Of a DNA stretch of 64,000 nt, positions 47,280 through 56,601 are shown piece by piece. Position 1 is the stretch's first letter; every line of letters starts with the position of its first letter. The stretch covers positions 992,001 through 1,056,000 of the forward strand of contig CAWDUQ010000001.1 in assembly GCA_963805495.1 (NCBI GenBank), read 5' to 3'. Source of the stretch: DAHUXD01 sp963805495 (GTDB lineage: Bacteria > Acidobacteriota > Thermoanaerobaculia > UBA5066 > Gp7-AA6). The notes under the pieces were generated by a model. It was not told the DNA's origin. It saw only the letters and a list, made by a program, of their open reading frames with translations, and searched no databases. The position numbers and the translations under genes were made by a program.

Positions 47280-49658
47280 CTACTGCAGGTTGAACGTCTT
47301 CACGATGAAGACGGCCATCTGTCCTCGTGTATTGGGATTGAGCGGACAGTAGTTGTTGCCGCCGCATCCGCCGGTGACGTTCTCGGCGGCGAGCTGCTCG
47401 ATCCAGTCGGCAAACGTCGAAGGGCAGGGCACATCGAGGAAGTCGCCGGTGCAGGCCGGAGGAACGTAGCTCGAGCCGTGCTTGGCCTTCAGCAGGAAAA
47501 CCGCCATCTGGTCGCGGCGAACGGGGTTGCCCGGGCAATAGTTGCTGCCGCCGCAGCCTCCCGTGATCCCCTCCGCGGCGAGCGCTTCGATCCAGGGGGC
47601 GAAGGTCGATGGGCAGGGCACATCGGCAAATGTTCCGGCGCAGGGGGGCGGCGTGTAGCAGAGGCCGTGCTTGGCCTTGAGCAGGAAGACCGCCATCTGC
47701 TGGCGTACCGTCGGCTGGTTGACGCCGTACAGGCCGCCTCCGACCCCGGCCGTGATGCCGTTGGACACGAGGGTCGTCACGTAGGAAAGGAACGTGCCCG
47801 ACGGGACGTCGGTGAAGTGGCTGACGAAGCCCTTGGACAGGGTGCCGTTGGTGCCGTCGATATTCGTGACGACGAGGTCGTTGGCGGCGCCGGCGGCGAG
47901 CGCGGGCGTCGTGGCGGTCATCGTCTTGTTGTTGACGATCACGAGATTGCTGACCGGCTGGCCTCCGACGGTCACGGTCGCGCCGGCGGCGAAATCCGTG
48001 CCCTTGATCGTGATGTTGGTTCCGCCGGCCGGCGGCCCGGCCGTCGGCGAGACCGAGAAGGGCAGCCGCTGCGAGAACTCGGACGTGCTGCCCGCCGGAT
48101 CGGTGGCGGTCGCCGCGATCTGGGTGCCGGCTTCGGTGGCAACCGGGAGCGTCACGTCGAAGGGCGTGTCCCCGTTTCCGTCGGTCGTGACCTGGCCCGA
48201 GCCGAGGTAGACCTTGCCCTCCGCGTACTCGCGGGGAAAATTCGAGCAGGCGCCGTTCGAGTAGAAGTCGAGGTCATAGACCATCGACGCCTTCGAGTGC
48301 AGGAAGCCCTGGATCCGCGTCGAGACACCCGTCGTGACGGAGACGAGCACCGGGAAGTTCTGGAGGCCGTTGGCGCCCGAGTCCGCGTCGCCGGGGTCGT
48401 TCGGGGTCACGCCGTCGGGAATCCCTCCCGGCATGTTGTCGATCCCGACGCCGCCGTTGCTGAAGATCGAGTTGCCGCGGAAGCGGTTCCCGCTCGAGGC
48501 GGGGTTGTACACGCCCACACCGCCTGAAAACGCGATGATGTTCCCCTCTCCTGGCCCGATTCCGCCGATCGTGTTGTTCGCGCTGCCGACGTGGATTCCA
48601 CGGTCGTAGTTGGGCAGGGGAAGGGTGCCCGTCACGTCGGTTCCGATGAGGTTGCCCTGAACGACGGTATTGAATGAAGCGCTGGTCTGGCCAACGATGA
48701 TGCCGATCGCGTCGCTGCCGGAGATGAGGTTCCCGGCTCCCGGCGCGCTGCCGCCGATCGTGACGCCCCCCGAACTCAGGGCGATGCCGTAAAGGTTGGC
48801 GATCCGCACGGTTCCGGTGACGTCGGTGCCGATGTAGTTTCCGGCGATCACGGAGCCGGCGGCGAGCAGACCGAGGGAGATGCCGGTGCTCGCGTTGCCG
48901 GAGATGATGTTGCGGGCGGCGGGGCTCGCCCCGCCGATGATCGCGTTGCCCACGTTCTGGAGATAGATGCCCTCGCCGCTGTTCGGAAGCTCCGCCGTGC
49001 CGAGCGCGTTCGTGCCGATCAGGTTGCCCTGGATCGTGGGAGCGCTGCCCCCGAAGAAGTCGATCCTCCCTCCGCCGCCCGCGAGGAGGTTTCGAGCGGC
49101 TGGCGTCGCACCGCCGATCCGGACGTTCGCCGTGCCCGTCACGCCGATCAGGTTCGACGGGGTCGTGTTGGAGATCGCGGTCATGCCGGTGGGATCGGTG
49201 CCGATGTAGTTGCCTTCGATGACGGCGTTGGTGGCGGTGGCCTTGAGGCGGATGGCGTTCGTGGTGCATCCGTTGACGACGAGGCCTCGGATCGTCGTGT
49301 CGGCCGCCGCGACGTCGATGCAGAAGGCGCTGGCGCCCGAGATCTGGATCTGGAGGACGGTGTTCAAGCCCTGGGTCGTGTCGTTCGAGTTGGGCGCCGA
49401 TCCGGGTTGCGTGTAGCCGTCGATCGTGACGGGGCCCGTGATCGCGGGGAGCGCCGTCACCGGCACGATCGTATGAACGCCCGAGCCGACGATGTTGAAG
49501 GCTATGGAGTCCGCGCCGGCGGCGGCGTTGGCGTCGAGGATCGCCTGACGCAGCGAACCCGCTCCGGAGTCGTCGGTATTCGTGACCGTGAACGTCGTCG
49601 CGGGCAGCCAGGCGGCGAACAGGGCGAGAGCGGCAGCTGTTCCAAAACGTCGGATCAA
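47280..49658 (-). CDS. Beta-helix/TIG/SLH surface protein 2
   Basis: A 792-residue protein with the same order of parts: signal peptide, VTNTDDSGAGSLRQAILDAN, beta-helix to about 480, FPREYAEG-KVYLGSGQVTTDG beta segment, TIG-like domain (SPTAGPPAGGTNITIKG), and three SLH-like repeats ending KTFNLQ. Its TIG and SLH parts are closest to those of protein 1 (both have AGPPAGGT and NGITAGVGGG). TTG start with AAGGAGG six bases upstream. An 11-bp hairpin lies in the leader. Confidence 0.88.
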   Translation of the reverse strand: MIRRFGTAAALALFAAWLPATTFTVTNTDDSGAGSLRQAILDANAAAGADSIAFNIVGSGVHTIVPVTALPAITGPVTIDGYTQPGSAPNSNDTTQGLNTVLQIQISGASAFCIDVAAADTTIRGLVVNGCTTNAIRLKATATNAVIEGNYIGTDPTGMTAISNTTPSNLIGVTGTANVRIGGATPAARNLLAGGGGRIDFFGGSAPTIQGNLIGTNALGTAELPNSGEGIYLQNVGNAIIGGASPAARNIISGNASTGISLGLLAAGSVIAGNYIGTDVTGTVRIANLYGIALSSGGVTIGGSAPGAGNLISGSDAIGIIVGQTSASFNTVVQGNLIGTDVTGTLPLPNYDRGIHVGSANNTIGGIGPGEGNIIAFSGGVGVYNPASSGNRFRGNSIFSNGGVGIDNMPGGIPDGVTPNDPGDADSGANGLQNFPVLVSVTTGVSTRIQGFLHSKASMVYDLDFYSNGACSNFPREYAEGKVYLGSGQVTTDGNGDTPFDVTLPVATEAGTQIAATATDPAGSTSEFSQRLPFSVSPTAGPPAGGTNITIKGTDFAAGATVTVGGQPVSNLVIVNNKTMTATTPALAAGAANDLVVTNIDGTNGTLSKGFVSHFTDVPSGTFLSYVTTLVSNGITAGVGGGLYGVNQPTVRQQMAVFLLKAKHGLCYTPPPCAGTFADVPCPSTFAPWIEALAAEGITGGCGGSNYCPGNPVRRDQMAVFLLKAKHGSSYVPPACTGDFLDVPCPSTFADWIEQLAAENVTGGCGGNNYCPLNPNTRGQMAVFIVKTFNLQ

Positions 49659-49669
49659 GAGGCCTCCTT

Positions 49670-49707
49670 CTTGGTTTCCGAGACGATCTCACATGTCTCC
49701 GACCAAG
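49670..49707 (-). promoter_or_regulatory. Leader hairpin before array gene 2
   Basis: On the minus strand CTTGGT-CG-GAGAC pairs with GTCTC-GGAA-ACCAAG around a 10-base loop (11 paired bases in two blocks). The 3' arm overlaps the start of the GAAGGAGG ribosome-binding site, so folding could reduce translation. Confidence 0.4.
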
Positions 49708-49800
49708 AGGGGAAGACCCCCCGCTGTCGGAAGCGCCGAGCGACGCAAAGCTGACGATCCTACTGTCGCCGGTCCGACAGTCCGGCTGGACCCTGCGGCG

Positions 49801-52221
49801 CTACTGCAGCGAGAACGTCTTGGTGATGAACACCGCCATCTGTCCGCGTGTATTGGGATTCAGCGGACAGTAGTTGCCGCCGCCGCACCCGCCGGTGACG
49901 TTCTCGGCGGCGAGGCGCTCGATCCAGTTCGCGAAGGTGGACGGGCACGCAACGTCGGCGAACGTGCCGGCGCAGGCGGGCGGCACATACGTGGACCCGT
50001 GCTCGGCTTTCAGCAGGAAGACGGCCATCTGATCACGGCGCACGGGGCTGCCCGGGCAATAGTTCGTACCGCCGCAGCCGCCCGTGATGCCCAGCGCGGC
50101 GAGGGCCTCGATCCAGTTGGCGAAGGTCGACGGGCAGGCGACGTCCGTGAACGTGCCCGCGCAGGGCGGCGGCACGTAGCAGATGCCGAACTTGGCCTTG
50201 AGGAGGAACACGGCCATCTGCTGGCGGAGAGTGCTCGCGGCGACGCCGTAGTTGCCGCCGCCCACGCCGGCCGTAATGCCGTTGGAGACGAGCGTCGTGA
50301 CGTAGCCGTGGAAGGTATTGGCGAGCGGCACGTCGTTGAAGTCCGCGACCCAGCCCTTGGACAGCGTTCCCGTGGTCGCGTCCGGGTTCGTGAGGGTGAC
50401 GTCGCCGAGCGAGCCCGCGGGCAGGGCCGGGGTCCGCACCTCGACCTGGGTCGAGCTCTGCCAGAGGAAGTCGGTGGTCGGAAGTCCTCCGATCGTGACG
50501 GTGGCGGCGTTGTCGAAGTTGGTCCCCCGGACCGTGACGAGGGTGCCGCCCGCGGGAACTCCGGACACCGGGCTGATCGAAAAGACGAGACGGGGCGAGA
50601 GCTCCGACGTGTTCCCGTTCGGGTCGGTCGCCGTGACCGTCACCCGCTGGCCCGCGTCGATCGTGTAGGCCAGCGTGACGTCGAATGCGGCGTGGCCCGC
50701 GCCATCGGTCGAAAGGTCGGATGAGCCGATGTAGACGAGGCCCTCTTCGAAATCGTGGGGACGGCCGGCGCAGGCCGGGTTGGCGAAGAAATCGAGCGCG
50801 TACGTCGTGGACGGGGTCGTGTCGAGAGTCCCGATGACCTCCGTGCCGGAGGGCGCGAGCGGCGCCGCCGACGTGATGATCGGATAGTTCTGGCGCCCGT
50901 TGGGGCCCGTGTCGGCGTCCAGAGCATCGTTGGGGGTGACGCCGTCGGCTGCCAGGTCGATGCCGATCGTGCCGTTGGCATAGATCGAGTTGCCACGGAT
51001 GGCATTGCCCGAGATGCTGCCGAGCAGCACGATGCCTCCGACGTTGCTGTGCGCGACGACGTTTCCTTCGCCGGCCGCCGTGCCGCCGATGGTCGCGTTG
51101 TTGCCGAAGACCGCAATCCCGCGGTTGTGATTGCCGAGCGCGAACGTGCCGGTGCGATCGGTCCCGATCAGGTTGCCCTGGACGACGGCGCCTGTCACAC
51201 CGCCCCCGATCGACAGCCCGTCGAGCGAGTTGGCGGAGATGACGTTGCCCGCCCCCGCGGTCGAGCCCCCGATCGTGCTGCCGTTGGCCTCGACCAGGAT
51301 TCCATGATTGAGGTTGGGAAGCGGCCCCGTCCCGGTGACGTCGGTGCCGATGAAGTTCCCGCGGACGACGAGGCCCGAGCCGTTGTTGAGCCGGATGCCG
51401 TAGAGCAGGTTGCCCGAGATGACGTTGCGGCTGGCCGCGGTCGTGCCCCCGATCGTGATGTTGGCGCTGGAGGCGTTGTCGATCTCGACTCCGACCTGTT
51501 CCCCTCCGAGGGCGTTGCCGCCGGAGGCGTCCGTCCCGATGAGGTTGCCCTGGATCAGGTGCCCGGTGCCGCCCAGGCCGGCGGCCCCGAAGTCGATTCC
51601 GGCCGTCCCGTTGCCGGAGATCAGGTTGCGCGCCGCCGGAGTCGTGCCGCCCACGGTGACGTTGGACGGTCCGTTGTTGCCGAGGATTCCGAAATTGTTG
51701 TTCCCGTGGGGGACCGTGCCCGATGGGTCGGTGCCGATGAAGTTGCCGGCGATGACCATCCCGGCGACCCCGGAGAGGCGGATGCCCGCCCAGTGGCCGC
51801 GATTGATGGCGAGGCCTCGGACGGCGCTGCCGCCGCTTCCCGGCGCGAAGAAGAGAACGGCCGCGTCGCTGCCCAGCCCGGTGTTCGTCCCGTCGAGCTC
51901 GATGAGGATCACCGCGTTGGTGCCCTGGTCGGGGGCCTGTGTGTTGGCGCTCGCGCCGGACTGCGTGTATCCGTCGATGGTGACCCCGTCCGTGATCAGC
52001 GGAAGCGCCGTGGCCGGCGCGATCGTGTGGACACCCGAGCCGAGGATTGCGAAGGTGATCGTGTCCGCGCCGACATTCGCATTGGCGTCGAGAATCGCCT
52101 GGCGCAGTGAGCCGGCTCCGGCGTCGTTGGTGTTCGTCACCGGGTAGGTCGTGCCGGACGCGAGCGCGGGCACCGCCGCGAGAAGGAATACGAAGGCCCG
52201 ACCCGTGCGATGGATGCGCAT
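49801..52221 (-). CDS. Beta-helix/TIG/SLH surface protein 3
   Basis: A 806-residue protein: signal peptide (MRIHRTGRAFVFLLAAVPALA), VTNTNDAGAGSLRQAILDAN, beta-helix, TTDGAGHAAFDVTLAY beta strand region preceded by an unusual RPHDFEEGLVYIGS, TIG-like domain (SPVSGVPAGGTLVTVRG), and three SLH-like repeats ending KTFSLQ. The open frame reaches 52299, but ATG 52221 has AAAGGTCGG just before it and a proper signal peptide after it. The leader shares a 19-base box with gene 4. Confidence 0.88.
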   Translation of the reverse strand: MRIHRTGRAFVFLLAAVPALASGTTYPVTNTNDAGAGSLRQAILDANANVGADTITFAILGSGVHTIAPATALPLITDGVTIDGYTQSGASANTQAPDQGTNAVILIELDGTNTGLGSDAAVLFFAPGSGGSAVRGLAINRGHWAGIRLSGVAGMVIAGNFIGTDPSGTVPHGNNNFGILGNNGPSNVTVGGTTPAARNLISGNGTAGIDFGAAGLGGTGHLIQGNLIGTDASGGNALGGEQVGVEIDNASSANITIGGTTAASRNVISGNLLYGIRLNNGSGLVVRGNFIGTDVTGTGPLPNLNHGILVEANGSTIGGSTAGAGNVISANSLDGLSIGGGVTGAVVQGNLIGTDRTGTFALGNHNRGIAVFGNNATIGGTAAGEGNVVAHSNVGGIVLLGSISGNAIRGNSIYANGTIGIDLAADGVTPNDALDADTGPNGRQNYPIITSAAPLAPSGTEVIGTLDTTPSTTYALDFFANPACAGRPHDFEEGLVYIGSSDLSTDGAGHAAFDVTLAYTIDAGQRVTVTATDPNGNTSELSPRLVFSISPVSGVPAGGTLVTVRGTNFDNAATVTIGGLPTTDFLWQSSTQVEVRTPALPAGSLGDVTLTNPDATTGTLSKGWVADFNDVPLANTFHGYVTTLVSNGITAGVGGGNYGVAASTLRQQMAVFLLKAKFGICYVPPPCAGTFTDVACPSTFANWIEALAALGITGGCGGTNYCPGSPVRRDQMAVFLLKAEHGSTYVPPACAGTFADVACPSTFANWIERLAAENVTGGCGGGNYCPLNPNTRGQMAVFITKTFSLQ

Positions 52222-52225
52222 GTGA

Positions 52226-52244
52226 CCGACCTTTCTGAATTGTG
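52226..52244 (-). promoter_or_regulatory. Conserved 19-base leader box, gene 3
   Basis: On the minus strand CACAATTCAGAAAGGTCGG stands 4 bases before the ATG. The identical 19 bases occur before gene 4 (54593-54611). It includes the ribosome site AAAGGT but extends well beyond it. Further upstream both have a similar GGGATA element. Confidence 0.5.
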
Positions 52245-52367
52245 CAGGGGAGAGAAACCGGGAGAGCTTATCCCACCGGGGGCCGCCGGATCGGCACAAT
52301 CGACCGGGTCAGCCGACCCGCCGGGACAGCGAGCTCCGACCGCTCCGGCGATGCGGGTGTCGCCGAC

Positions 52368-54587
52368 TCATTGCAGACCGAACGCCTTGACGATGAACGC
52401 CGCCATCTGTCCCCGGGTGGCGGGGTTCGACGGGCAGTAGTTGTTTCCGCCACAGCCTCCGGTGATGTTTTCCGCGGCGAGCTGCTCGATCCAATCGGCG
52501 AAGAGCGAGGGGCAGGCGACGTCGGAGAAGGTGCCCGCGCAGATCGGCGGAACGTAGCCCGAGCCATGCTCGGCCTTGAGCAGGAACGGCGCCATCTGGT
52601 CGCGCCGGACGGGACTGGCCGGACAGAAGTTGCCGCTGCCGCAGCCCCCGGTGATGTTCTCGGCGGCGAGGCGTTCGATCCAGTTGGCGAAGGTCGAGGG
52701 GCAGGCAACGTCGGCGAAGGTGCCCGCGCAGGGCGGAGGAACGTAGCAGAGGCCATGCCTCGCCTTCAGCAGGAAGACGGCCATCTGCTGGCGCAGCGTT
52801 GGCTGATCGACGCCATAGTTGCCGACGCCGACGCCGACGGTGAGGGCGTTGGAGACGAGAGTCGTGACGAAGGAGTAGAACTGGTGGGAGCCGGGCACGT
52901 CCAGGAAGTCGGAGACCCAGCCCTTCAAGAGCGTGCCCGTCGTTCCGTCGGGAGTCGTGGCGACCACGTCGTTGACGCTGCCCGGGGAAAGTGCCGGCGA
53001 CGTGGTAACCAGGTTCTGGTCGTCCGTGAAGGTCACGGGGACCGCGATGCCGCCGATCGCGATGGTGACCGGATCGGCGAAATCCGTGCCGGCGACGATG
53101 ATCGGGGCGCCGCCGATGCTCTCGCCCGAGGTCGGGCTGATCGAGAAGATGATCCTCTGCGAGAACTCGGACGTGTTGCCGTCCGGGTCCGTCGCCGTCG
53201 CGCTGACCCGCTCTCCGGCCTGGATCGCCGTCGGAACCGTCACGTCGATCGTCGCGTTGCCGGAACCGTCGGTCGTGACCTGGGAGGAGCCGAGATAGGT
53301 CTCGCCCTCGAGAAACTCGCGCGGGAAGTTCGAGCAAGCCGCGTTGCCGTAGAAGTCGAGGTCGAAGGTCGTGGACGGCGTGCTGTTGAATTTGCCCTGG
53401 ACGCGCGTTCCCGACCCCTGGGGCGCGAGAATCGTCACCGAGGTGAGGATGGGAAAATTCTGGCGATTGTTGGAACCCGTGTCGGCGTCGCCGACGTCGT
53501 TGGCCGTGGGGCCGGTCGTGTTGAATTCCCAGAGTTCGATTCCGAGCCCGCCATTGTCGTGGATCGAGTTGCCTCGGATCCGCGCGCGGACCGTGGTGTC
53601 ACGGATGCCGACCCCGCCGTCCGGGCCGTTGAAGGCGATCACGTTCGCCTCGCCGGAGCCCGTGCCGCCGATGGTGACGCCGGTAACCTGGAGCAGGTGG
53701 ATGCCCATGTCCGTATTGCCGACGGGCAAGACGCCGGAGGCGTCCGTCCCGATGCGATTGCCGAACACGGTGGTGGCGCTGCCGCCGCCGATGCGAATGC
53801 CGAATTGATTTCCCGAAATAGTGTTGCCGGTGCCCGGCGTGGCGCCGCCGATCGAGCCTCCGATGACGCTATCCAATGAGAGTCCCACGCTATTGGGAAT
53901 CGCCATGGTTCCCGAGGCGTCGATGCCGATGAAGTTGCCCTGGACGACGACCCCGTCCCCAATGCTGATCTGGATGCCGCCCTGGCTGCTGCCGCACACG
54001 ACGTTGCGGTCTCCGGGGTCTGGTCCCCCGATCACACAGTTGCCGCACTGGGTGGCGTAGATTCCGACGCCGTTGTGCGCGGCCGTCAACCCGGACACAT
54101 CGGTGCCGAGGAAGTTGCCGGTGATCGTGTTTCCGGCCCCCTCCACATAGAGGCCGGCGGACCCTCCGCTGACGACGAGGCCTCGAACCACGCTATCCGT
54201 GGTGAGGATCGAGATCCCCTCGGTGGTCGAACCCGCGTCGAGGACGATCTTGAGCACCGCATTGTCGCTGAACGGCAGAGTGTTGGGGCTCGCGCCGGGT
54301 TGGGTGTACCCATCGATGACGACCGCTTCCGTGACGGCGTCCAGATTCGCGAGCGGCGCAATCGTGCAGACTCCCGAGCCAGTGCAACCGGCGCCGCTCA
54401 CGTTGAATGCGATGGTGTCGATGCCCGCGGCGGCGTTCGCGTCGAGGATCGCCTGGCGGAGCGATCCCGCCCCGTTGTCGGCGGTATTCGTGACGGTGAA
54501 CGTCGCGGCGGAGGCGCCGGAGGTCAGGGTCGTGAACAGAAAAGCGAGTGCGACCGATAGAGTTCGAACCGGGCGCGTGGCGCGCAT
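52368..54587 (-). CDS. Beta-helix/TIG/SLH surface protein 4
   Basis: A 739-residue protein: signal peptide (about 1-28), VTNTADNGAGSLRQAILDAN, shorter beta-helix, FPREFLEGETYLGSSQVTTDG segment, TIG-like domain (SPTSGESIGGAPIIVAG), and three SLH-like repeats ending VKAFGLQ. A pair of extra cysteines stands in GAGCTGSGVCTIAP and in YATQCGNCVIGG, unlike its paralogues. In its TIG sequence it is closer to proteins 6-8 than to 1-3. ATG preceded by AAAGGTCGG. Confidence 0.88.
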   Translation of the reverse strand: MRATRPVRTLSVALAFLFTTLTSGASAATFTVTNTADNGAGSLRQAILDANAAAGIDTIAFNVSGAGCTGSGVCTIAPLANLDAVTEAVVIDGYTQPGASPNTLPFSDNAVLKIVLDAGSTTEGISILTTDSVVRGLVVSGGSAGLYVEGAGNTITGNFLGTDVSGLTAAHNGVGIYATQCGNCVIGGPDPGDRNVVCGSSQGGIQISIGDGVVVQGNFIGIDASGTMAIPNSVGLSLDSVIGGSIGGATPGTGNTISGNQFGIRIGGGSATTVFGNRIGTDASGVLPVGNTDMGIHLLQVTGVTIGGTGSGEANVIAFNGPDGGVGIRDTTVRARIRGNSIHDNGGLGIELWEFNTTGPTANDVGDADTGSNNRQNFPILTSVTILAPQGSGTRVQGKFNSTPSTTFDLDFYGNAACSNFPREFLEGETYLGSSQVTTDGSGNATIDVTVPTAIQAGERVSATATDPDGNTSEFSQRIIFSISPTSGESIGGAPIIVAGTDFADPVTIAIGGIAVPVTFTDDQNLVTTSPALSPGSVNDVVATTPDGTTGTLLKGWVSDFLDVPGSHQFYSFVTTLVSNALTVGVGVGNYGVDQPTLRQQMAVFLLKARHGLCYVPPPCAGTFADVACPSTFANWIERLAAENITGGCGSGNFCPASPVRRDQMAPFLLKAEHGSGYVPPICAGTFSDVACPSLFADWIEQLAAENITGGCGGNNYCPSNPATRGQMAAFIVKAFGLQ

Positions 54588-54592
54588 TGTTC

Positions 54593-54611
54593 CGACCTTT
54601 CTGAATTGTGG
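54593..54611 (-). promoter_or_regulatory. Conserved 19-base leader box, gene 4
   Basis: Identical to 52226-52244, positioned 5 bases before the ATG of gene 4. The identity, including bases outside the ribosome site, points to a duplicated leader or shared control. Confidence 0.5.
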
Positions 54612-54750
54612 TGGCAGGGAGGAGACGGCGCGACTCTATCCCACGGTGCCAGCTCGTGGGTGCCTCGTCTTCCGGGACGCCGTCAGGGCGTCCGTCCGAG
54701 CCCTTCGGTCTTGCTCGAATTGGCTGCTACGACGGCGGGGGATGTCTTGC

Positions 54751-56583
54751 TTACGGCGCTTCGGGAATTCCTCCGAAGGCTCCCGAGCAGCCGGCGGTGA
54801 TCTCTTCGGCGAAGAGTTGTTCGATCCAGTCGGCGAACAGGGATGGGCAGATCACATCGGCGAAGAATGGCGTGCACGCCGGCGGGACGAAGGAAGAGCC
54901 ATGCTCCATTTTGAGGAGGAAAACGGCCATCTGGGCCCGCGTGACGGGGCTCGACGGGCAGAAGTTGCCGCCGCCGCAGCCGGTGGTGATGCCCTCGGCG
55001 GCGAGCTCCTCGACCCAGGCGGCAAACGGCGAGCCGCACGTGACGTCGGGAAAGACGCCGATACAGGGGGGCGGGGTGTGGGCGGCCCCGTGCTCGGTCT
55101 TGAGCAGGAAAACAGCCATCTGTCCGCGGGTGACCGGCGACAGCGGGCAGTAGTCGCCGCCGCCGCAGCCTGCACTGATGCCCTCGGCTGCGAGCTCCTC
55201 GATCCAGTCGGCGAAGAGACCCGGGCAGGCCACGTCGCCGAAGATCCCCGTGCAGCCGGGCGGTACGTGCTCGGCGCCGTGCTCGGTCTTCAGCAGGAAG
55301 ACCGCCATCTGGTCGCGACGCACGAAGGCATTGGGGCAGAAGAGCGGCGCCGGCGGCTGGAGCGTGTACCGAAAGACGATCCCGAGGCCATTGTCTCCTC
55401 CCCGGAAGCGGACGCCGTAGAGCGATCCGTCGCCGCCCTCGACGAGCGCCGCGGTGGGGGTCATCGAGCCGGTCGTCAGATCCGGCGCCTCGCCGCCGGC
55501 ACTGTTGCTGGTGCCGTCGAAATCGTGCAGCGTCACGACGGCTCCGGCCAGGTCCATCCGGAACAGCGTGCCGAACCCGAAGGCCCCTCCGGCCTCGGTC
55601 GTGCCGTAGAAAAAGCCGTCCGAGGCCTGGATGAGTCCGGCTTCGGGAAGCGAGCCATCCGTGCCGTCGAAGCTGTGGAGCACCGCGAACTGGCCCTGGC
55701 TGTCGATGCGATAGATCGTTCCGTGGAACGAGTCGCCGCCCGCCGCGGCGACTCCATAGAGGCCGCCGTCGCTGCCGAGAAGGAGCGCGCCGATCGGGAT
55801 CCGGCCTTCCTCGTCGCTGAACTCGTGGACGAGCGTGACCGTTCCCGACGGGCTCATGTGGAACACTCGCCCGTCTCCGTTCGGCCCCAGGCTGGTCGTT
55901 CCGAAGAAGTCGTCTTCGGTCGTCTGCAGGAGGGGGCAGAGCGGCTGCGCCCCGTCCTCCTCGAACGTGTGGAGTGGGACCACCGACCCGGAGGTGCTCA
56001 TCTTCAGGATCCGGGCGCAATCCTCGGTGTCGTCGCCGCAGTGTCCGTACGTGGTCACTACGTACAGGTTCTCGTCGGTTCCTTCCGTGACCGGAGGGCC
56101 GGCGAACCAGCCGCCGGTATCGCGGTCGAAGCTGTGGATCGTCGTGGCCGTCGCGTTGCCGGGATCGAATCGGTACACGGCCCCGTCGTTGAGCGCTCCC
56201 CCGCTGACCGCCGTGCCGTACAGGTTGCCGTCCGAGGCGAGGATCAGGCCGGCGATCGGGCTGAATCCATCGTCGGTCGATGAGTCGAAGGCGTAGACAG
56301 TGGTCACGTTGCCTGAGGAGTCGATCTTGAAGATCGTCCCGCAGCCGCCGCAGAGCCCTCCCGCGTCTCCTCCGGACCGGGTCGTTCCGTAGAGGTCGCT
56401 GCCGACCTTTACGAGCGTCCCGAACGGGCCGGCGCCGTCGCCGTTGGCCGCCCCGCTGAAGGTGTGCAGAATCTGGTACGCCTGGGCGTGCGCCGTTCGG
56501 GATATCGCGACGGCGCAGGCGAAGAGCATGGCGCATCGGATCGCCCGCACGACGGGATGCCGGGTGGTAAACGCTCGTGTCAT
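54751..56583 (-). CDS. GloVer-repeat protein with SLH-like C-terminus
   Basis: A 610-residue exported protein: signal peptide (about 1-34), then about eight repeats with the pattern LYGTT--GG---GT-FK/R (GloVer tandem repeats, TIGR03803 type), probably a beta-propeller, at about 35-400. The C-terminal 200 residues hold SLH-like repeats in the same Cys-rich form as the neighbours (VFPDVTCGSPFAAWVEELAAEGITTGCGGGNFCP is split over two turns). It lacks the GAGSLRQ start, the TIG domain and the final TF-LQ motif, ending in GGIPEAP after a shortened last repeat. GGAGG precedes the ATG. It is the third partner type in the array. Confidence 0.85.
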   Translation of the reverse strand: MTRAFTTRHPVVRAIRCAMLFACAVAISRTAHAQAYQILHTFSGAANGDGAGPFGTLVKVGSDLYGTTRSGGDAGGLCGGCGTIFKIDSSGNVTTVYAFDSSTDDGFSPIAGLILASDGNLYGTAVSGGALNDGAVYRFDPGNATATTIHSFDRDTGGWFAGPPVTEGTDENLYVVTTYGHCGDDTEDCARILKMSTSGSVVPLHTFEEDGAQPLCPLLQTTEDDFFGTTSLGPNGDGRVFHMSPSGTVTLVHEFSDEEGRIPIGALLLGSDGGLYGVAAAGGDSFHGTIYRIDSQGQFAVLHSFDGTDGSLPEAGLIQASDGFFYGTTEAGGAFGFGTLFRMDLAGAVVTLHDFDGTSNSAGGEAPDLTTGSMTPTAALVEGGDGSLYGVRFRGGDNGLGIVFRYTLQPPAPLFCPNAFVRRDQMAVFLLKTEHGAEHVPPGCTGIFGDVACPGLFADWIEELAAEGISAGCGGGDYCPLSPVTRGQMAVFLLKTEHGAAHTPPPCIGVFPDVTCGSPFAAWVEELAAEGITTGCGGGNFCPSSPVTRAQMAVFLLKMEHGSSFVPPACTPFFADVICPSLFADWIEQLFAEEITAGCSGAFGGIPEAP

Positions 56584-56601
56584 GTCGTTCCTCCGGGTCC
56601 T

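Noticed and set aside
54199..56283. A 694-residue plus-strand frame opposite array genes 4 and 5
   Set aside because: Its second half is antisense to the GloVer-repeat gene, which has a signal peptide and recognisable repeats on the minus strand.
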